Below, one piece after another: positions 27,132-33,739 of a DNA stretch of 36,810 bases; position 1 is the stretch's first letter; every line of letters begins with the position of its first letter. The position numbers and the translations under genes were made by a program. The notes beneath the pieces were generated by a model, which was given only the letters and a program-made list of their open reading frames with translations, did not search any database and was not told where the DNA came from. Location: NCBI GenBank assembly GCA_016292775.1, contig JAEDFN010000014.1, positions 1 to 36,810 of the forward strand, given 5' to 3'. This DNA is from Paludibacteraceae bacterium (GTDB lineage: Bacteria; Bacteroidota; Bacteroidia; Bacteroidales; Paludibacteraceae).

Positions 27132-27253
27132 TGATAAATAATTCAAAAATAAAAATTTCGGTATAATAAAAAGCATAATTAATAGTGTAACATACATGCG
27201 TAATAACACCCTGAAAAAAAGGGAAGAAAAAGGTAATATTTTTTTAAAATTTT

Positions 27254-27284
27254 TTTGTAGTTAGCAAATAAAAGGGTAACTTTG
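27254..27284 (+). promoter_or_regulatory. Promoter of the methylmalonyl-CoA epimerase/decarboxylase operon
   Basis: TTTG (27254-27257), a spacer of exactly 19 bases, TAACTTTG (27277-27284), then CACC. This is a full match to the Bacteroidota consensus and among the best promoters in the window. The leader to the first ATG at 27348 is about 57 bases. Confidence 0.85.
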
Positions 27285-27347
27285 CACCGCGAATGTTTTA
27301 TGAAAAAATATATATATAAAATAATTAACTATTAATTTTAAATCTTT

Positions 27348-27761
27348 ATGAAACCAACTCACATTGAACATCTTGGCATTGCTGTAAGCAAGCTAGATGA
27401 AGTAATTCCTTACTATGAGCAATTACTTGGTACAAAATGTTATTCTATTGAAGAAGTAGCTGATCAAAAAGTAAAAACAGCCTTTTTCAAAGTAGGACAA
27501 ACAAAAATTGAGCTTTTAGAGCCGACATCAGAAGATAGTACAATTGCAAAATGGTTAGAGAAAAATCCACGTGGAGGTGTTCACCATGTAGCATTCTGTG
27601 TAGAAAACGTACAAGAGGCGTTAGATGAAGCAGCTGCAGCAGGCATCCAATTGATAGACAAAGCTCCACGTAAAGGTGCTGAAGGTCTTAACATTGCATT
27701 CTTACACCCGAAATCAACACATGGTGTATTAACTGAGATATGCGAAAATCCAAACAAGTAA
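27348..27761 (+). CDS. mce: Methylmalonyl-CoA epimerase
   Basis: A 137-residue vicinal-oxygen-chelate protein that interconverts (R)- and (S)-methylmalonyl-CoA, supplying the isomer used by the decarboxylase encoded downstream. The paired beta-alpha-beta-beta-beta modules are visible. Metal-site residues lie in EHLGIAVSKLDEVIPYYEQL (His8), the FFKVGQTKIELLEPTSEDS stretch, GGVHHVAFCVENV, and HGVLTEICE (Glu near the C-terminus). The length is typical. It heads the operon behind a strong promoter, 32 bases before the carboxyltransferase gene. Confidence 0.96.
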   Translation: MKPTHIEHLGIAVSKLDEVIPYYEQLLGTKCYSIEEVADQKVKTAFFKVGQTKIELLEPTSEDSTIAKWLEKNPRGGVHHVAFCVENVQEALDEAAAAGIQLIDKAPRKGAEGLNIAFLHPKSTHGVLTEICENPNK

Positions 27762-27793
27762 TTTCTAAAAAGAAAATATAAATTTTATTTACA

Positions 27794-29353
27794 ATGGAAA
27801 ATAAAGAAAAAGTAAAACAACTTATAGATTTACGTGTTCAAGCCAAATTAGGTGGTGGACAAAAACGTATTGATTCACAACATAGTAAAGGTAAGTTTAC
27901 TGCACGTGAACGTATCACAATGCTTCTTGATGAAGGTTCATTCGAAGAGTTGGATATGTTTGTAACTCATAGATGTACAAATTTCGGACTTGAAAAAGAG
28001 AAATATTTAGGAGACGGTGTAGTAATCGGACACGGTACAATTGAAGGTCGTTCAGTATATGTATTTGCACAAGACTTTACAGTATTCGGAGGATCACTTT
28101 CAGAGACAATGGCACAAAAAATCTGTAAAGTAATGGATCTTGCAATGAAGATGGGAGCACCTGTAATCGGTATCAACGATTCAGGAGGTGCACGTATTCA
28201 AGAAGGTGTAACAGCATTGGCAGGTTATGCTGAAATCTTTGAGCGCAACATCCTTGCATCAGGTGTAATTCCACAAATATCAGCTATTTTCGGTCCTTGT
28301 GCCGGTGGTGCAGTATATTCTCCTGCATTGACCGACTTTATTTTGATGACAGAAGAAAACAGTTATATGTTCGTAACCGGTCCGAAAGTAGTAAAATCAG
28401 TAACCGGAGAAAGCATTTCTACAGAAGACCTTGGTGGAGCAAAAATTCACGCTACCAAATCAGGTGTTGCACACTTCCGTGTTGAGAACGAGCAAGCCGG
28501 TATCGAGAAAATCCGTGAATTGATTTCTTATTTACCACAAAACAACCTTGAAGAGGCCCCTGTAGTTCCATGTAACGACCCTATCAACCGTCTTGAAGAC
28601 GAGCTTAATGAAATTATCCCTGATAATCCTAACCAACCATACGATATGAAACGCGTTATCAATGCTATCGTTGATAATGGTAAATTCATGGAAGTTCACG
28701 AGAACTATGCTAAGAATATCATCGTAGGTTTTGCTCGTTTCAACGGTGTATCAACAGGTATTATCGCAAACCAACCGGGCTTTATAGCAGGTATTTTGGA
28801 TTGTGATGCATCACGTAAAGCAGCACGTTTCATTCGTTTCTGCGATGCCTTCAACATTCCATTGCTTACATTGGTAGATGTACCGGGCTTCTTACCTGGA
28901 TCAGGACAAGAGTATGCAGGTATTATTATCCACGGAGCAAAACTTATGTTTGCATACGGTGAAGCTACAGTGCCAAAAGTTACTGTAACATTACGTAAAT
29001 CATATGGTGGTGCTCACGACGTTATGAGTTCTAAACAATTACGTGGTGATTTTAACTACGCATGGCCAACAGCAGAAATCGCAGTTATGGGTGCAGCAGG
29101 TGCTATTGAGGTATTGGAAGGACGTACTATCAGCAAGATGGAAGACCCAGAAGAGAAAGCTAAATTCATTGCAGAGAAAACTGCAGAGTATAAAGACAAA
29201 TTCTCTAATCCATATCAAGCAGCAGCTTACGGTTACATCGACGACGTTATCGAACCAAGAAATACTCGTTTCCGTGTAATTCGTGCATTCCAAGCTTTAC
29301 AAACTAAAAAGCTTTCTAACCCATTAAAGAAACACTCTAATATTCCTTTATAA
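27794..29353 (+). CDS. mmdA: Methylmalonyl-CoA decarboxylase alpha subunit (carboxyltransferase; PccB-like)
   Basis: A 519-residue acyl-CoA carboxyltransferase that moves the carboxyl group from methylmalonyl-CoA to biotin on the carrier protein. It has both crotonase-like halves: the N-terminal one with FTVFGGSLSETMAQK, INDSGGARIQEGVTALAGYA and FGPCAGGAVYSPALTDF, and the C-terminal one with VDVPGFLPGSGQEY, IIHGAKLMFAYGEATVPKVT and YGGAHDVMSSKQLRGD. The DVPGFLPG and GGAYDVM-type motifs are those of propionyl/methylmalonyl-CoA enzymes. On its own it could equally be PccB; the adjacent sodium-pump subunits and absence of a biotin carboxylase make the decarboxylase alpha subunit the better call. 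The codon choice looks like that of a highly expressed gene. Confidence 0.95.
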   Translation: MENKEKVKQLIDLRVQAKLGGGQKRIDSQHSKGKFTARERITMLLDEGSFEELDMFVTHRCTNFGLEKEKYLGDGVVIGHGTIEGRSVYVFAQDFTVFGGSLSETMAQKICKVMDLAMKMGAPVIGINDSGGARIQEGVTALAGYAEIFERNILASGVIPQISAIFGPCAGGAVYSPALTDFILMTEENSYMFVTGPKVVKSVTGESISTEDLGGAKIHATKSGVAHFRVENEQAGIEKIRELISYLPQNNLEEAPVVPCNDPINRLEDELNEIIPDNPNQPYDMKRVINAIVDNGKFMEVHENYAKNIIVGFARFNGVSTGIIANQPGFIAGILDCDASRKAARFIRFCDAFNIPLLTLVDVPGFLPGSGQEYAGIIIHGAKLMFAYGEATVPKVTVTLRKSYGGAHDVMSSKQLRGDFNYAWPTAEIAVMGAAGAIEVLEGRTISKMEDPEEKAKFIAEKTAEYKDKFSNPYQAAAYGYIDDVIEPRNTRFRVIRAFQALQTKKLSNPLKKHSNIPL

Positions 29354-29356
29354 TAT

Positions 29357-29728
29357 ATGGTACTTGCATCAATAAATTGGGGCAATGCTCTTATAATTAC
29401 TTTTATGGGTATTGGCATAGTATTTATCGTACTCGTATTTTTGATTTTCATTATCAGCTTATTCGGCAAAGTAATGGCACCAAAAGTGAGTGTAAAGAAA
29501 GCCAGTCAAAAAGAGAAATCAGGAGCAGATCAAAATGTAATAGAAGAGACTACTATTGAGCATATTCCTGCTTTAGACAGTGCTGCTATTGCTACTGCCC
29601 TACATCTATATTTCGACGATGTACATGATGAAGAGAGCCATATTATTACGATAAAGAGCGTAGAGCGTAGATATTCCCCATGGAATTCTAAGATTTATGG
29701 TTTAAATAATAATCTTATTCGTAGATGA
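29357..29728 (+). CDS. mmdD: Decarboxylase membrane-anchor subunit, OadG/MmdD-like
   Basis: A 123-residue protein. It has one membrane helix (about residues 9-35, ALIITFMGIGIVFIVLVFLI) and a charged linker (36-70, SQKEKSGADQNVIEETT). The conserved C-terminal module is about 72-118: DSAAIATALHLYFDD, VHDEESHIITIKSVERRYSP and WNSKIYGL. This is the OadG/MmdD layout: the helix anchors to the beta subunit and the C-terminal end binds the soluble carboxyltransferase. It starts three bases after mmdA. The C-terminal module is repeated in the next gene. The order mmdA-D-E-C-B fits that known from Veillonella methylmalonyl-CoA decarboxylase. Confidence 0.9.
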   Translation: MVLASINWGNALIITFMGIGIVFIVLVFLIFIISLFGKVMAPKVSVKKASQKEKSGADQNVIEETTIEHIPALDSAAIATALHLYFDDVHDEESHIITIKSVERRYSPWNSKIYGLNNNLIRR

Positions 29729-29729
29729 T

Positions 29730-30038
29730 ATGAAAAAAATTAATTTTTCAATCGAAGGCGTAAAGTTCAACATACAAGTAGACGATAATGATGAAATCTC
29801 TGTAGACGTAGCATTATCCGACAAATGTTGTAACAAACCGGCGCAAGTAATTAGCGCAAATGGTGTATCTGACCTTGATAGCGTTGCAATAGCAACGGCA
29901 TTAAGTCTTTATTTCAACGAAGAAGGTTGTTATGAAGAAGAAGTACACGATGAAGAGAGCGGTAAACTAACTATCAAAACAGTAGATAGAAGAAACTCTC
30001 CATGGAATTCAAAAATTTTCGGGTTTTATAATCTTTAA
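29730..30038 (+). CDS. Small epsilon-like decarboxylase subunit with carrier-like leader (MmdE-like)
   Basis: A 102-residue soluble protein with two recognisable parts. Residues 1-33 (MKKINFSIEGVKFNIQVDDN) resemble the start of the downstream biotin carrier (MKKFKFSIDGNNFEVSVNEL). Residues about 48-102 (DSVAIATALSLYFNEEG, VHDEESGKLTIKTVDRRNSP, WNSKIFGF) repeat the C-terminal module of the gene just upstream, with a short five-residue insertion and no membrane helix. In Veillonella the small epsilon subunit MmdE is likewise related to the C-terminus of MmdD and lies in the same place, so a role stabilising the complex is plausible. The carrier-like leader is extra to that model. It starts one base after the mmdD stop. 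Confidence 0.75.
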   Translation: MKKINFSIEGVKFNIQVDDNDEISVDVALSDKCCNKPAQVISANGVSDLDSVAIATALSLYFNEEGCYEEEVHDEESGKLTIKTVDRRNSPWNSKIFGFYNL

Positions 30039-30051
30039 TAGTAAAAATTAA

Positions 30052-30813
30052 ATGAAGAAATTCAAATTCTCTATAGACGGAAACAATTTTGAAGTTTCTG
30101 TAAATGAATTGGACAACAACACAATGGACGTTGTTGTAAACGGAAGTAACTACACAGTAGTAGTTGACAAAGAAGTAAACAAAGTATCTAATGCTACTGT
30201 GGCTGCTCCTGTTGCAAAGAAAACTCCTGGAAAAGTAGATCCTATACCTGCACCAACCCCAAGTTCATCAGCTAAGGTTGTTACAGTAAAATCACAATTA
30301 CCGGGTAGCATCATCAAAGTGATGGTAACAGAAGGCCAATCAGTTAAGAAAGGTGAAGTTATCATGACCATCGAATCAATGAAGATGGAAAACAGCATTA
30401 TGGCAGAAGCCGACGGAGTAATCAGCAAGATTTATGTAGAGGCCGGCAAGAGCGTAATGCAAGATGATAAATTAGTAGATATTGCTGTTTCCGGCGCACC
30501 TGTAGCAGCTCCTGCTCCTGCACCTGCAGCTCCTGTTGCAAAACCTGCTCCTGCACCGGCACCTGCAGCCGCTCCTGCTCCTGCTGCAAGCGCAGCAAAT
30601 GCAAAACCGGTAAAATCACCACTTCCGGGTAGTATCATCAAAATTTTAGTTTCTGAAGGTGAAAGTGTTAAACGTGGTCAAACACTGCTTACAATGGAAT
30701 CTATGAAGATGGAGAACGAAATCAAAGCAGAGAAAGACGGCGTTGTTACAAGTATTAAAGTTACTCCAGGTCAAAACGTAATGCAAGAAGACGACTTGCT
30801 AATGATGGCATAA
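30052..30813 (+). CDS. mmdC: Biotin carboxyl carrier protein with two tandem biotinyl domains
   Basis: A 253-residue carrier. A leader (1-45, MKKFKFSIDGNNFEVSVNEL and a second short strand pair) and a Pro-rich linker precede the first biotinyl domain (about 79-148, VKSQLPGSIIKVMVTEGQSV ... ESMKMEN, biotin lysine Lys111). An Ala/Pro linker (about 149-186) joins it to a second complete domain (187-253, VKSPLPGSIIKILVSEGESV ... ESMKMEN, Lys219). Both keep the MKM site and the following glycine turns, so both should be biotinylated. Carriers of this type normally have one domain and about 120-170 residues, so the tandem form is unusual. It passes carboxybiotin from MmdA to the membrane subunit MmdB. 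A fusion or assembly error is unlikely, since the two copies differ in many codons. Confidence 0.92.
   Translation: MKKFKFSIDGNNFEVSVNELDNNTMDVVVNGSNYTVVVDKEVNKVSNATVAAPVAKKTPGKVDPIPAPTPSSSAKVVTVKSQLPGSIIKVMVTEGQSVKKGEVIMTIESMKMENSIMAEADGVISKIYVEAGKSVMQDDKLVDIAVSGAPVAAPAPAPAAPVAKPAPAPAPAAAPAPAASAANAKPVKSPLPGSIIKILVSEGESVKRGQTLLTMESMKMENEIKAEKDGVVTSIKVTPGQNVMQEDDLLMMA
30490..30600 (+). repeat. Ala/Pro-rich linker repeat between the two biotinyl domains
   Basis: Imperfect repeats of a CCTGCTCCTGCA-like unit encode PAPAPAAPVAKPAPAPAPAA and similar. Such linkers are flexible swinging arms in biotinyl and lipoyl proteins. The repetitiveness makes it prone to length change. Confidence 0.75.
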
Positions 30814-30834
30814 AAATCAAAATTATAAAAGTAT

Positions 30835-32187
30835 ATGAAGAATATATTAAAAATAGTTTTGGTTTTGATTGTTTTCCTCTTTTCTTTTGGTGGAAACAAA
30901 GTTGTTGCGCAAGACGTTGAGAAATCGGCTGTTGCAGCAAACGTAGAAGTTGTAGCTTCGGAAGTTTCCGACGACATTGCGTCAGAAGAAGTTGAAGAGC
31001 CGATAGAATTAGGAAAATCAATATCTAAGTTTGCTAAAGACTCCGGTATCTATTCACTTTTTGCAGATAAATACGGGTGGAAATATCTGGTAATGATATG
31101 TATTGCTTGTTTATTATTTTACTTGGCAATAGTAAAGAAATTCGAGCCGCTATTATTATTACCTATAGCATTTGGTATGTTACTTACCAACATACCCGGT
31201 GCAGGATTATACACTCCTGAATTATTTGCAGACGGACATGTACATTGGCAAGAATTTGCTAATGGTGCAGGATTATTAGACTATCTCTATTTAGGTGTAA
31301 AATTAGGTATCTATCCTTGTTTGATATTTATAGGTGTAGGCTCTATGACGGATTTTGGACCGCTATTGGCGAATCCAAAGAGTTTGTTACTCGGAGCGGC
31401 AGCACAGATTGGTATTTTTGCCACATTCCTTGGAGCGAGAGCAACCGGGTTATTCTCACCGGCAGAAGCTGCATCTATAGGTATTATCGGAGGTGCTGAC
31501 GGACCAACAGCTATCTTCCTTACATCAAAATTGGCACCACAACTTTTAGGACCAATTGCGGTAGCTGCATACTCTTACATGGCACTTGTACCTGTAATTC
31601 AACCTCCTATCATGAGAGCGTTGACAACAAAAAAAGAGCGTGCGATACAGATGAAGCAAATACGTACGGTATCCAAAAAAGAGAAAATTATTTTCCCTAT
31701 CATGGTTACTATCATCGTAGCATTATTATTACCGGACGCTACTCCACTTTTAGGTTGTTTGATGCTTGGTAACTTGATGCGTGAATGCGGCGTGGTAGAT
31801 CGTTTAACAAAAACGGCACAAAACGAACTTATGAATATCTGTACGATATTCTTAGGAATAACGGTAGGTGCAACTGCTACAGCCGATGCATTCTTGAATG
31901 TAAGAACCCTTATGATACTTGGTATCGGTATCCTTGCATTCAGTTTGGGAAGTGCATCAGGAGTATTATTAGCAAAATTCATGAACTTGTTCTTAAAGAA
32001 CCCTATCAATCCTCTTATCGGCTCTGCGGGAGTATCAGCAGTACCGATGGCAGCACGTGTTTCACAAACTGTAGGTCAAGAAGAGAATCCAAGTAACTTC
32101 TTGCTCATGCATGCGATGGGACCAAACGTAGCCGGTGTGATAGGCTCTGCAGTAGCGGCAGGTATCATGTTGAATATGCTTGGATAA
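30835..32187 (+). CDS. mmdB: Sodium-pumping decarboxylase beta subunit (MmdB/OadB)
   Basis: A 450-residue polytopic membrane protein that decarboxylates carboxybiotin and exports sodium ions. Core motifs are present: IGIIGGADGPTAIFLTSKLA with Asp222 in the position of the essential aspartate of OadB, then GNLMRECGVVDRLTKTAQNE, IFLGITVGATATADAFLN, GSAGVSAVPMAARVSQ and HAMGPNVAGVIGSAVAAG. The canonical protein begins near residue 80 (GWKYLVMICIACLLFYLAIV). Before that is an extension: a signal-like helix (1-26, ending VVAQ) and an acidic stretch (27-65, EKSAVAANVEVVASEVSDDI ...). The extension could place a short segment in the periplasm or be cleaved. A terminator follows, closing the operon. 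Confidence 0.95.
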   Translation: MKNILKIVLVLIVFLFSFGGNKVVAQDVEKSAVAANVEVVASEVSDDIASEEVEEPIELGKSISKFAKDSGIYSLFADKYGWKYLVMICIACLLFYLAIVKKFEPLLLLPIAFGMLLTNIPGAGLYTPELFADGHVHWQEFANGAGLLDYLYLGVKLGIYPCLIFIGVGSMTDFGPLLANPKSLLLGAAAQIGIFATFLGARATGLFSPAEAASIGIIGGADGPTAIFLTSKLAPQLLGPIAVAAYSYMALVPVIQPPIMRALTTKKERAIQMKQIRTVSKKEKIIFPIMVTIIVALLLPDATPLLGCLMLGNLMRECGVVDRLTKTAQNELMNICTIFLGITVGATATADAFLNVRTLMILGIGILAFSLGSASGVLLAKFMNLFLKNPINPLIGSAGVSAVPMAARVSQTVGQEENPSNFLLMHAMGPNVAGVIGSAVAAGIMLNMLG

Positions 32188-32202
32188 TATAAATTATTAT
32201 AT

Positions 32203-32242
32203 AATAAGGGAATCTTTATTATTAAAGGTTCCCTTATTTTTT
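32203..32242 (+). terminator. Rho-independent terminator of the mce-mmd operon
   Basis: AATAAGGGAATCTTT (from 32203) pairs with AAAGGTTCCCTTATT (32224-32238), with one G-T wobble, followed by a T run. It lies 16 bases after the mmdB stop. Confidence 0.88.
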
Positions 32243-32255
32243 ATCTAAAAAAACT

Positions 32256-32675
32256 ATGAAGAAAAAGATTTTTTGGATAGTAGGGATAATTATTTTACTA
32301 TCAGTAATAGCTATAATAGTAGTAGATCAGTGCAAAGTAGTAAAAGAATATAAAGTAAGTCTGCATCGCAATTATTTTGAGATAGAGGGATATAATTCAA
32401 AAGAAGCAGTGGTAACTTTACCATTCGAAGTGATGCTTTTAGATTTTGTTACCGATACTACCTATAGTAGTGATAGTTATTTCAAAGCTACTGTATTATT
32501 ACGACCATTACACTGTAATGATATCGACAGTATAAAAGAGATAACATTAGAGCCCTATCAAGTTGAGACATATAATAAGCATCGCATATATATCAGCGAA
32601 TATTATTACAATAAAAACGAGAATCAATTGCGAGTATTATTACAAATAGAGCAACGCAAATATCAAACTTATTGA
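32256..32675 (+). CDS. Small membrane-anchored protein of unknown function
   Basis: A 139-residue protein I do not recognise. It has a single N-terminal hydrophobic helix (residues about 5-24, IFWIVGIIILLSVIAIIVVD) without a clear cleavage site, then a soluble domain of about 110 residues rich in Tyr and beta-strand-like patterns (VSLHRNYFEIEGYNSKEAVV; LRVLLQIEQRKYQTY at the end). It is probably anchored in the inner membrane with the soluble part in the periplasm. I find no promoter between it and the terminator just upstream, so it may depend on read-through from the mmd operon. Codon use is AT-rich, unlike the mmd genes. Confidence 0.65.
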   Translation: MKKKIFWIVGIIILLSVIAIIVVDQCKVVKEYKVSLHRNYFEIEGYNSKEAVVTLPFEVMLLDFVTDTTYSSDSYFKATVLLRPLHCNDIDSIKEITLEPYQVETYNKHRIYISEYYYNKNENQLRVLLQIEQRKYQTY

Positions 32676-32708
32676 AGAACAAACAGATAAAAAATACAAT
32701 AAAAATGC

Positions 32709-32737
32709 TTGTAATTAAAGAATAAATTGTAACTTTG
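32709..32737 (+). promoter_or_regulatory. Promoter of tRNA-Gln
   Basis: TTG (32709-32711), 18 bases, TAACTTTG (32730-32737), then CAAAG. The -7 box is a full match; the spacer is one base short of the usual 19. The predicted start is about ten bases before the mature tRNA. Confidence 0.7.
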
Positions 32738-32753
32738 CAAAGTGAAAACGCAC

Positions 32754-32824
32754 TGCCCTATTGTGTAATGGTAGCACAGCAGATTCTGGTTCTGTATGTC
32801 TGGGTTCGAGTCCTAGTGGGGCAA
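32754..32824 (+). tRNA. tRNA-Gln (anticodon CUG)
   Basis: 71 bases fold as a full cloverleaf. Acceptor TGCCCTA pairs with TGGGGCA (one G-U), discriminator A at 32824. The D arm is GTG/CAC with a TAATGGTAG loop. The anticodon stem is GCAGA/TCTGT with loop TTCTGGT, giving anticodon CTG. The variable loop is four bases, and the T arm is CTGGG/CCTAG with loop TTCGAGT. CCA is not encoded. The gene reads CAG codons and has its own promoter and a strong terminator. Confidence 0.93.
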
Positions 32825-32825
32825 C

Positions 32826-32865
32826 AAAAAAGCGGATACTGAATAAGTCAGTATCCGCTTTTTTG
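32826..32865 (+). terminator. Rho-independent terminator of tRNA-Gln
   Basis: AGCGGATACTGA (32831-32842), loop ATAAG, TCAGTATCCGCT (32848-32859): a perfect 12-bp stem flanked by an A run and a T run. It begins two bases after the tRNA. Confidence 0.95.
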
Positions 32866-32892
32866 TATTGTTTAAAATCCTTAATTATCAAC

Positions 32893-33125
32893 TTAAAAAA
32901 GTTTTCTAATTTTGTCATTTGTAGAATCATATTGTTTATCAGATTCTCTTATATCAATTACTTTCCCATTATCTAAGGTAAGAATTACCATATCATAACA
33001 ACCATAAGCATTTGGTTTTACTTCAACAGAAACAGCATAAGTTTATTCAATTTCATAATCTTTCTTACTGATTGCTAACTTAATTTCCTCAATCTTTTTT
33101 CAATGTCTTCCTTTGTCATAATCAT
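32893..33125 (-). pseudogene. Broken small gene (frameshift plus in-frame stop)
   Basis: The minus strand starts MIMTKEDIEK. At a run of six A (33095-33100) the frame shifts by one, and the adjacent frame continues KIEEIKLAISKKDYEIE. A TAA stop follows, after which the same frame runs TYAVSVEVKPNAYGCYDMVI and LTLDNGKVIDIRESDKQYDS, ending with KIRKLF and a normal stop. Joined, it would be a soluble protein of about 75 residues. I do not recognise the family. The frameshift alone might be a sequencing error in the A run, but the in-frame TAA needs a second change, so a decayed gene is the better reading. A -7 box stands 40 bases upstream, so it was once, or still is, transcribed. Confidence 0.6.
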
Positions 33126-33164
33126 AAAAATTTAAATTATTAATATCTAAGATGATCTCGGTTG

Positions 33165-33172
33165 CAAAATTA
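33165..33172 (-). promoter_or_regulatory. -7 box upstream of the broken small gene
   Basis: The minus strand reads TAATTTTG, matching TAnnTTTG, followed by CAACC. It is 40 bases upstream of the remnant's start. There is no clear -33 element, and in such AT-rich sequence a chance match is possible. Confidence 0.4.
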
Positions 33173-33220
33173 GACATGTATTATGAAATCTATTTTCATA
33201 AAATCAAAAAAAATTTCGTA

Positions 33221-33383
33221 TTAATTATTCAATTCATTAAACCATTCCAAAGCAACTTTTATATCTATGTGATTTATATATCTGATAGTATATTTATCAA
33301 GTAAAAAATCTTTTGATTTATTTAGTTCAGATTTTAAATAGTACCCCTCACATTGTCATAATCCTTGTTTGTGTGGAAGTTAG
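33221..33383 (-). pseudogene. Second small gene remnant
   Basis: On the minus strand an open frame without a start reads YYLKSELNKSKDFLLDKYTI, RYINHIDIKVALEWFNELNN and a stop at 33221-33223. Upstream in another frame comes NFHTNKDYDNVRG; the two join naturally at about 33340 if one base is restored. The product is a short charged sequence resembling the C-terminus of a small cytoplasmic protein. It is too short to identify. I call it a remnant because no start codon and no single intact frame cover it; it could also be chance, though the composition looks protein-like. Confidence 0.4.
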
Positions 33384-33513
33384 TGTGTGAGTCATATTTC
33401 TCTTTTTTATTGATACCCCAAGTAATGGGGCTGATTAATATTTATTACTATATATAATTACGTTTATTATTTTTCTAAGTTATTATATTTACATATTGAT
33501 AATGTATTATAAA

Positions 33514-33738
33514 TCAAAAACATACATAGAACCATATTGGCAACAAAATCAAAAGTAAAGGTATTGAAATTTTCCAAAATAACGAGTAGCATTTCATTAT
33601 TTTTTTCTTATATATTTCTTCATCTTTTTTTGCTTGTTGATAAGTTTTAGTCTTTGCGGTATAAACGTAGTAATCAAAAGATTCTATTTCCCAATAATAC
33701 CAAACTATCTTTATAAATAATATCATTAATGTAATCAT
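33514..33738 (-). CDS. Small protein with two membrane helices
   Basis: A 74-residue protein with a helix at each end: MITLMILFIKIVWYYW at the start and LFWKISIPLLLILLPIWFYV at the end. A charged middle (residues 26-48, TAKTKTYQQAKKDEEIYKKK) lies between. The frame extends nine codons further to a GTG at 33765, but the ATG at 33738 lies one base after the stop of the tiny gene upstream (33740-33838), fitting translational coupling. The function is unknown. Both helices flank a basic loop, so a hairpin with the loop in the cytoplasm is likely. No terminator is apparent. It lies in the accessory stretch between tRNA-Gln and the nucleotidyltransferase. Confidence 0.55.
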   Translation of the reverse strand: MITLMILFIKIVWYYWEIESFDYYVYTAKTKTYQQAKKDEEIYKKKIMKCYSLFWKISIPLLLILLPIWFYVCF

Positions 33739-33739
33739 A

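Larger units (their letters stand above)
32866..33513. other. AT-rich region without intact genes next to tRNA-Gln
   Basis: About 650 bases with no intact coding frame. On the minus strand two remnants of small genes can be read (32893-33125 and 33221-33383) and one promoter box (33165-33172). From 33384 to 33513 I see only AT-rich sequence and one weak 5-bp hairpin (33416-33430). No integrase, insertion sequence or repeat of the tRNA 3' end is visible. Confidence 0.7.

Noticed and set aside
27300..27335. An 11-codon frame (MKKYIYKIINY) between the mmd promoter and mce
   Set aside because: Too short, with no ribosome site and only AT-rich codons; no attenuator-like structure follows, so a leader peptide is not supported.
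30422..30641. Minus-strand Ala/Gln/Leu-rich frames over the carrier linker
   Set aside because: They are mirror images of the repetitive Ala/Pro linker in the biotin carrier.
27794..30813. Propionyl-CoA carboxylase reading of the carboxyltransferase and carrier
   Set aside because: No biotin carboxylase is present and the sodium-pump subunits are in the same operon, so a decarboxylase fits better.
32715..32976. Open frames over tRNA-Gln on both strands
   Set aside because: They cover the tRNA and its terminator and carry no protein-like pattern.
33416..33430. Short hairpin CCCCA-AGTAA-TGGGG
   Set aside because: Only five base pairs and not linked to a gene end or T run; chance is likely.
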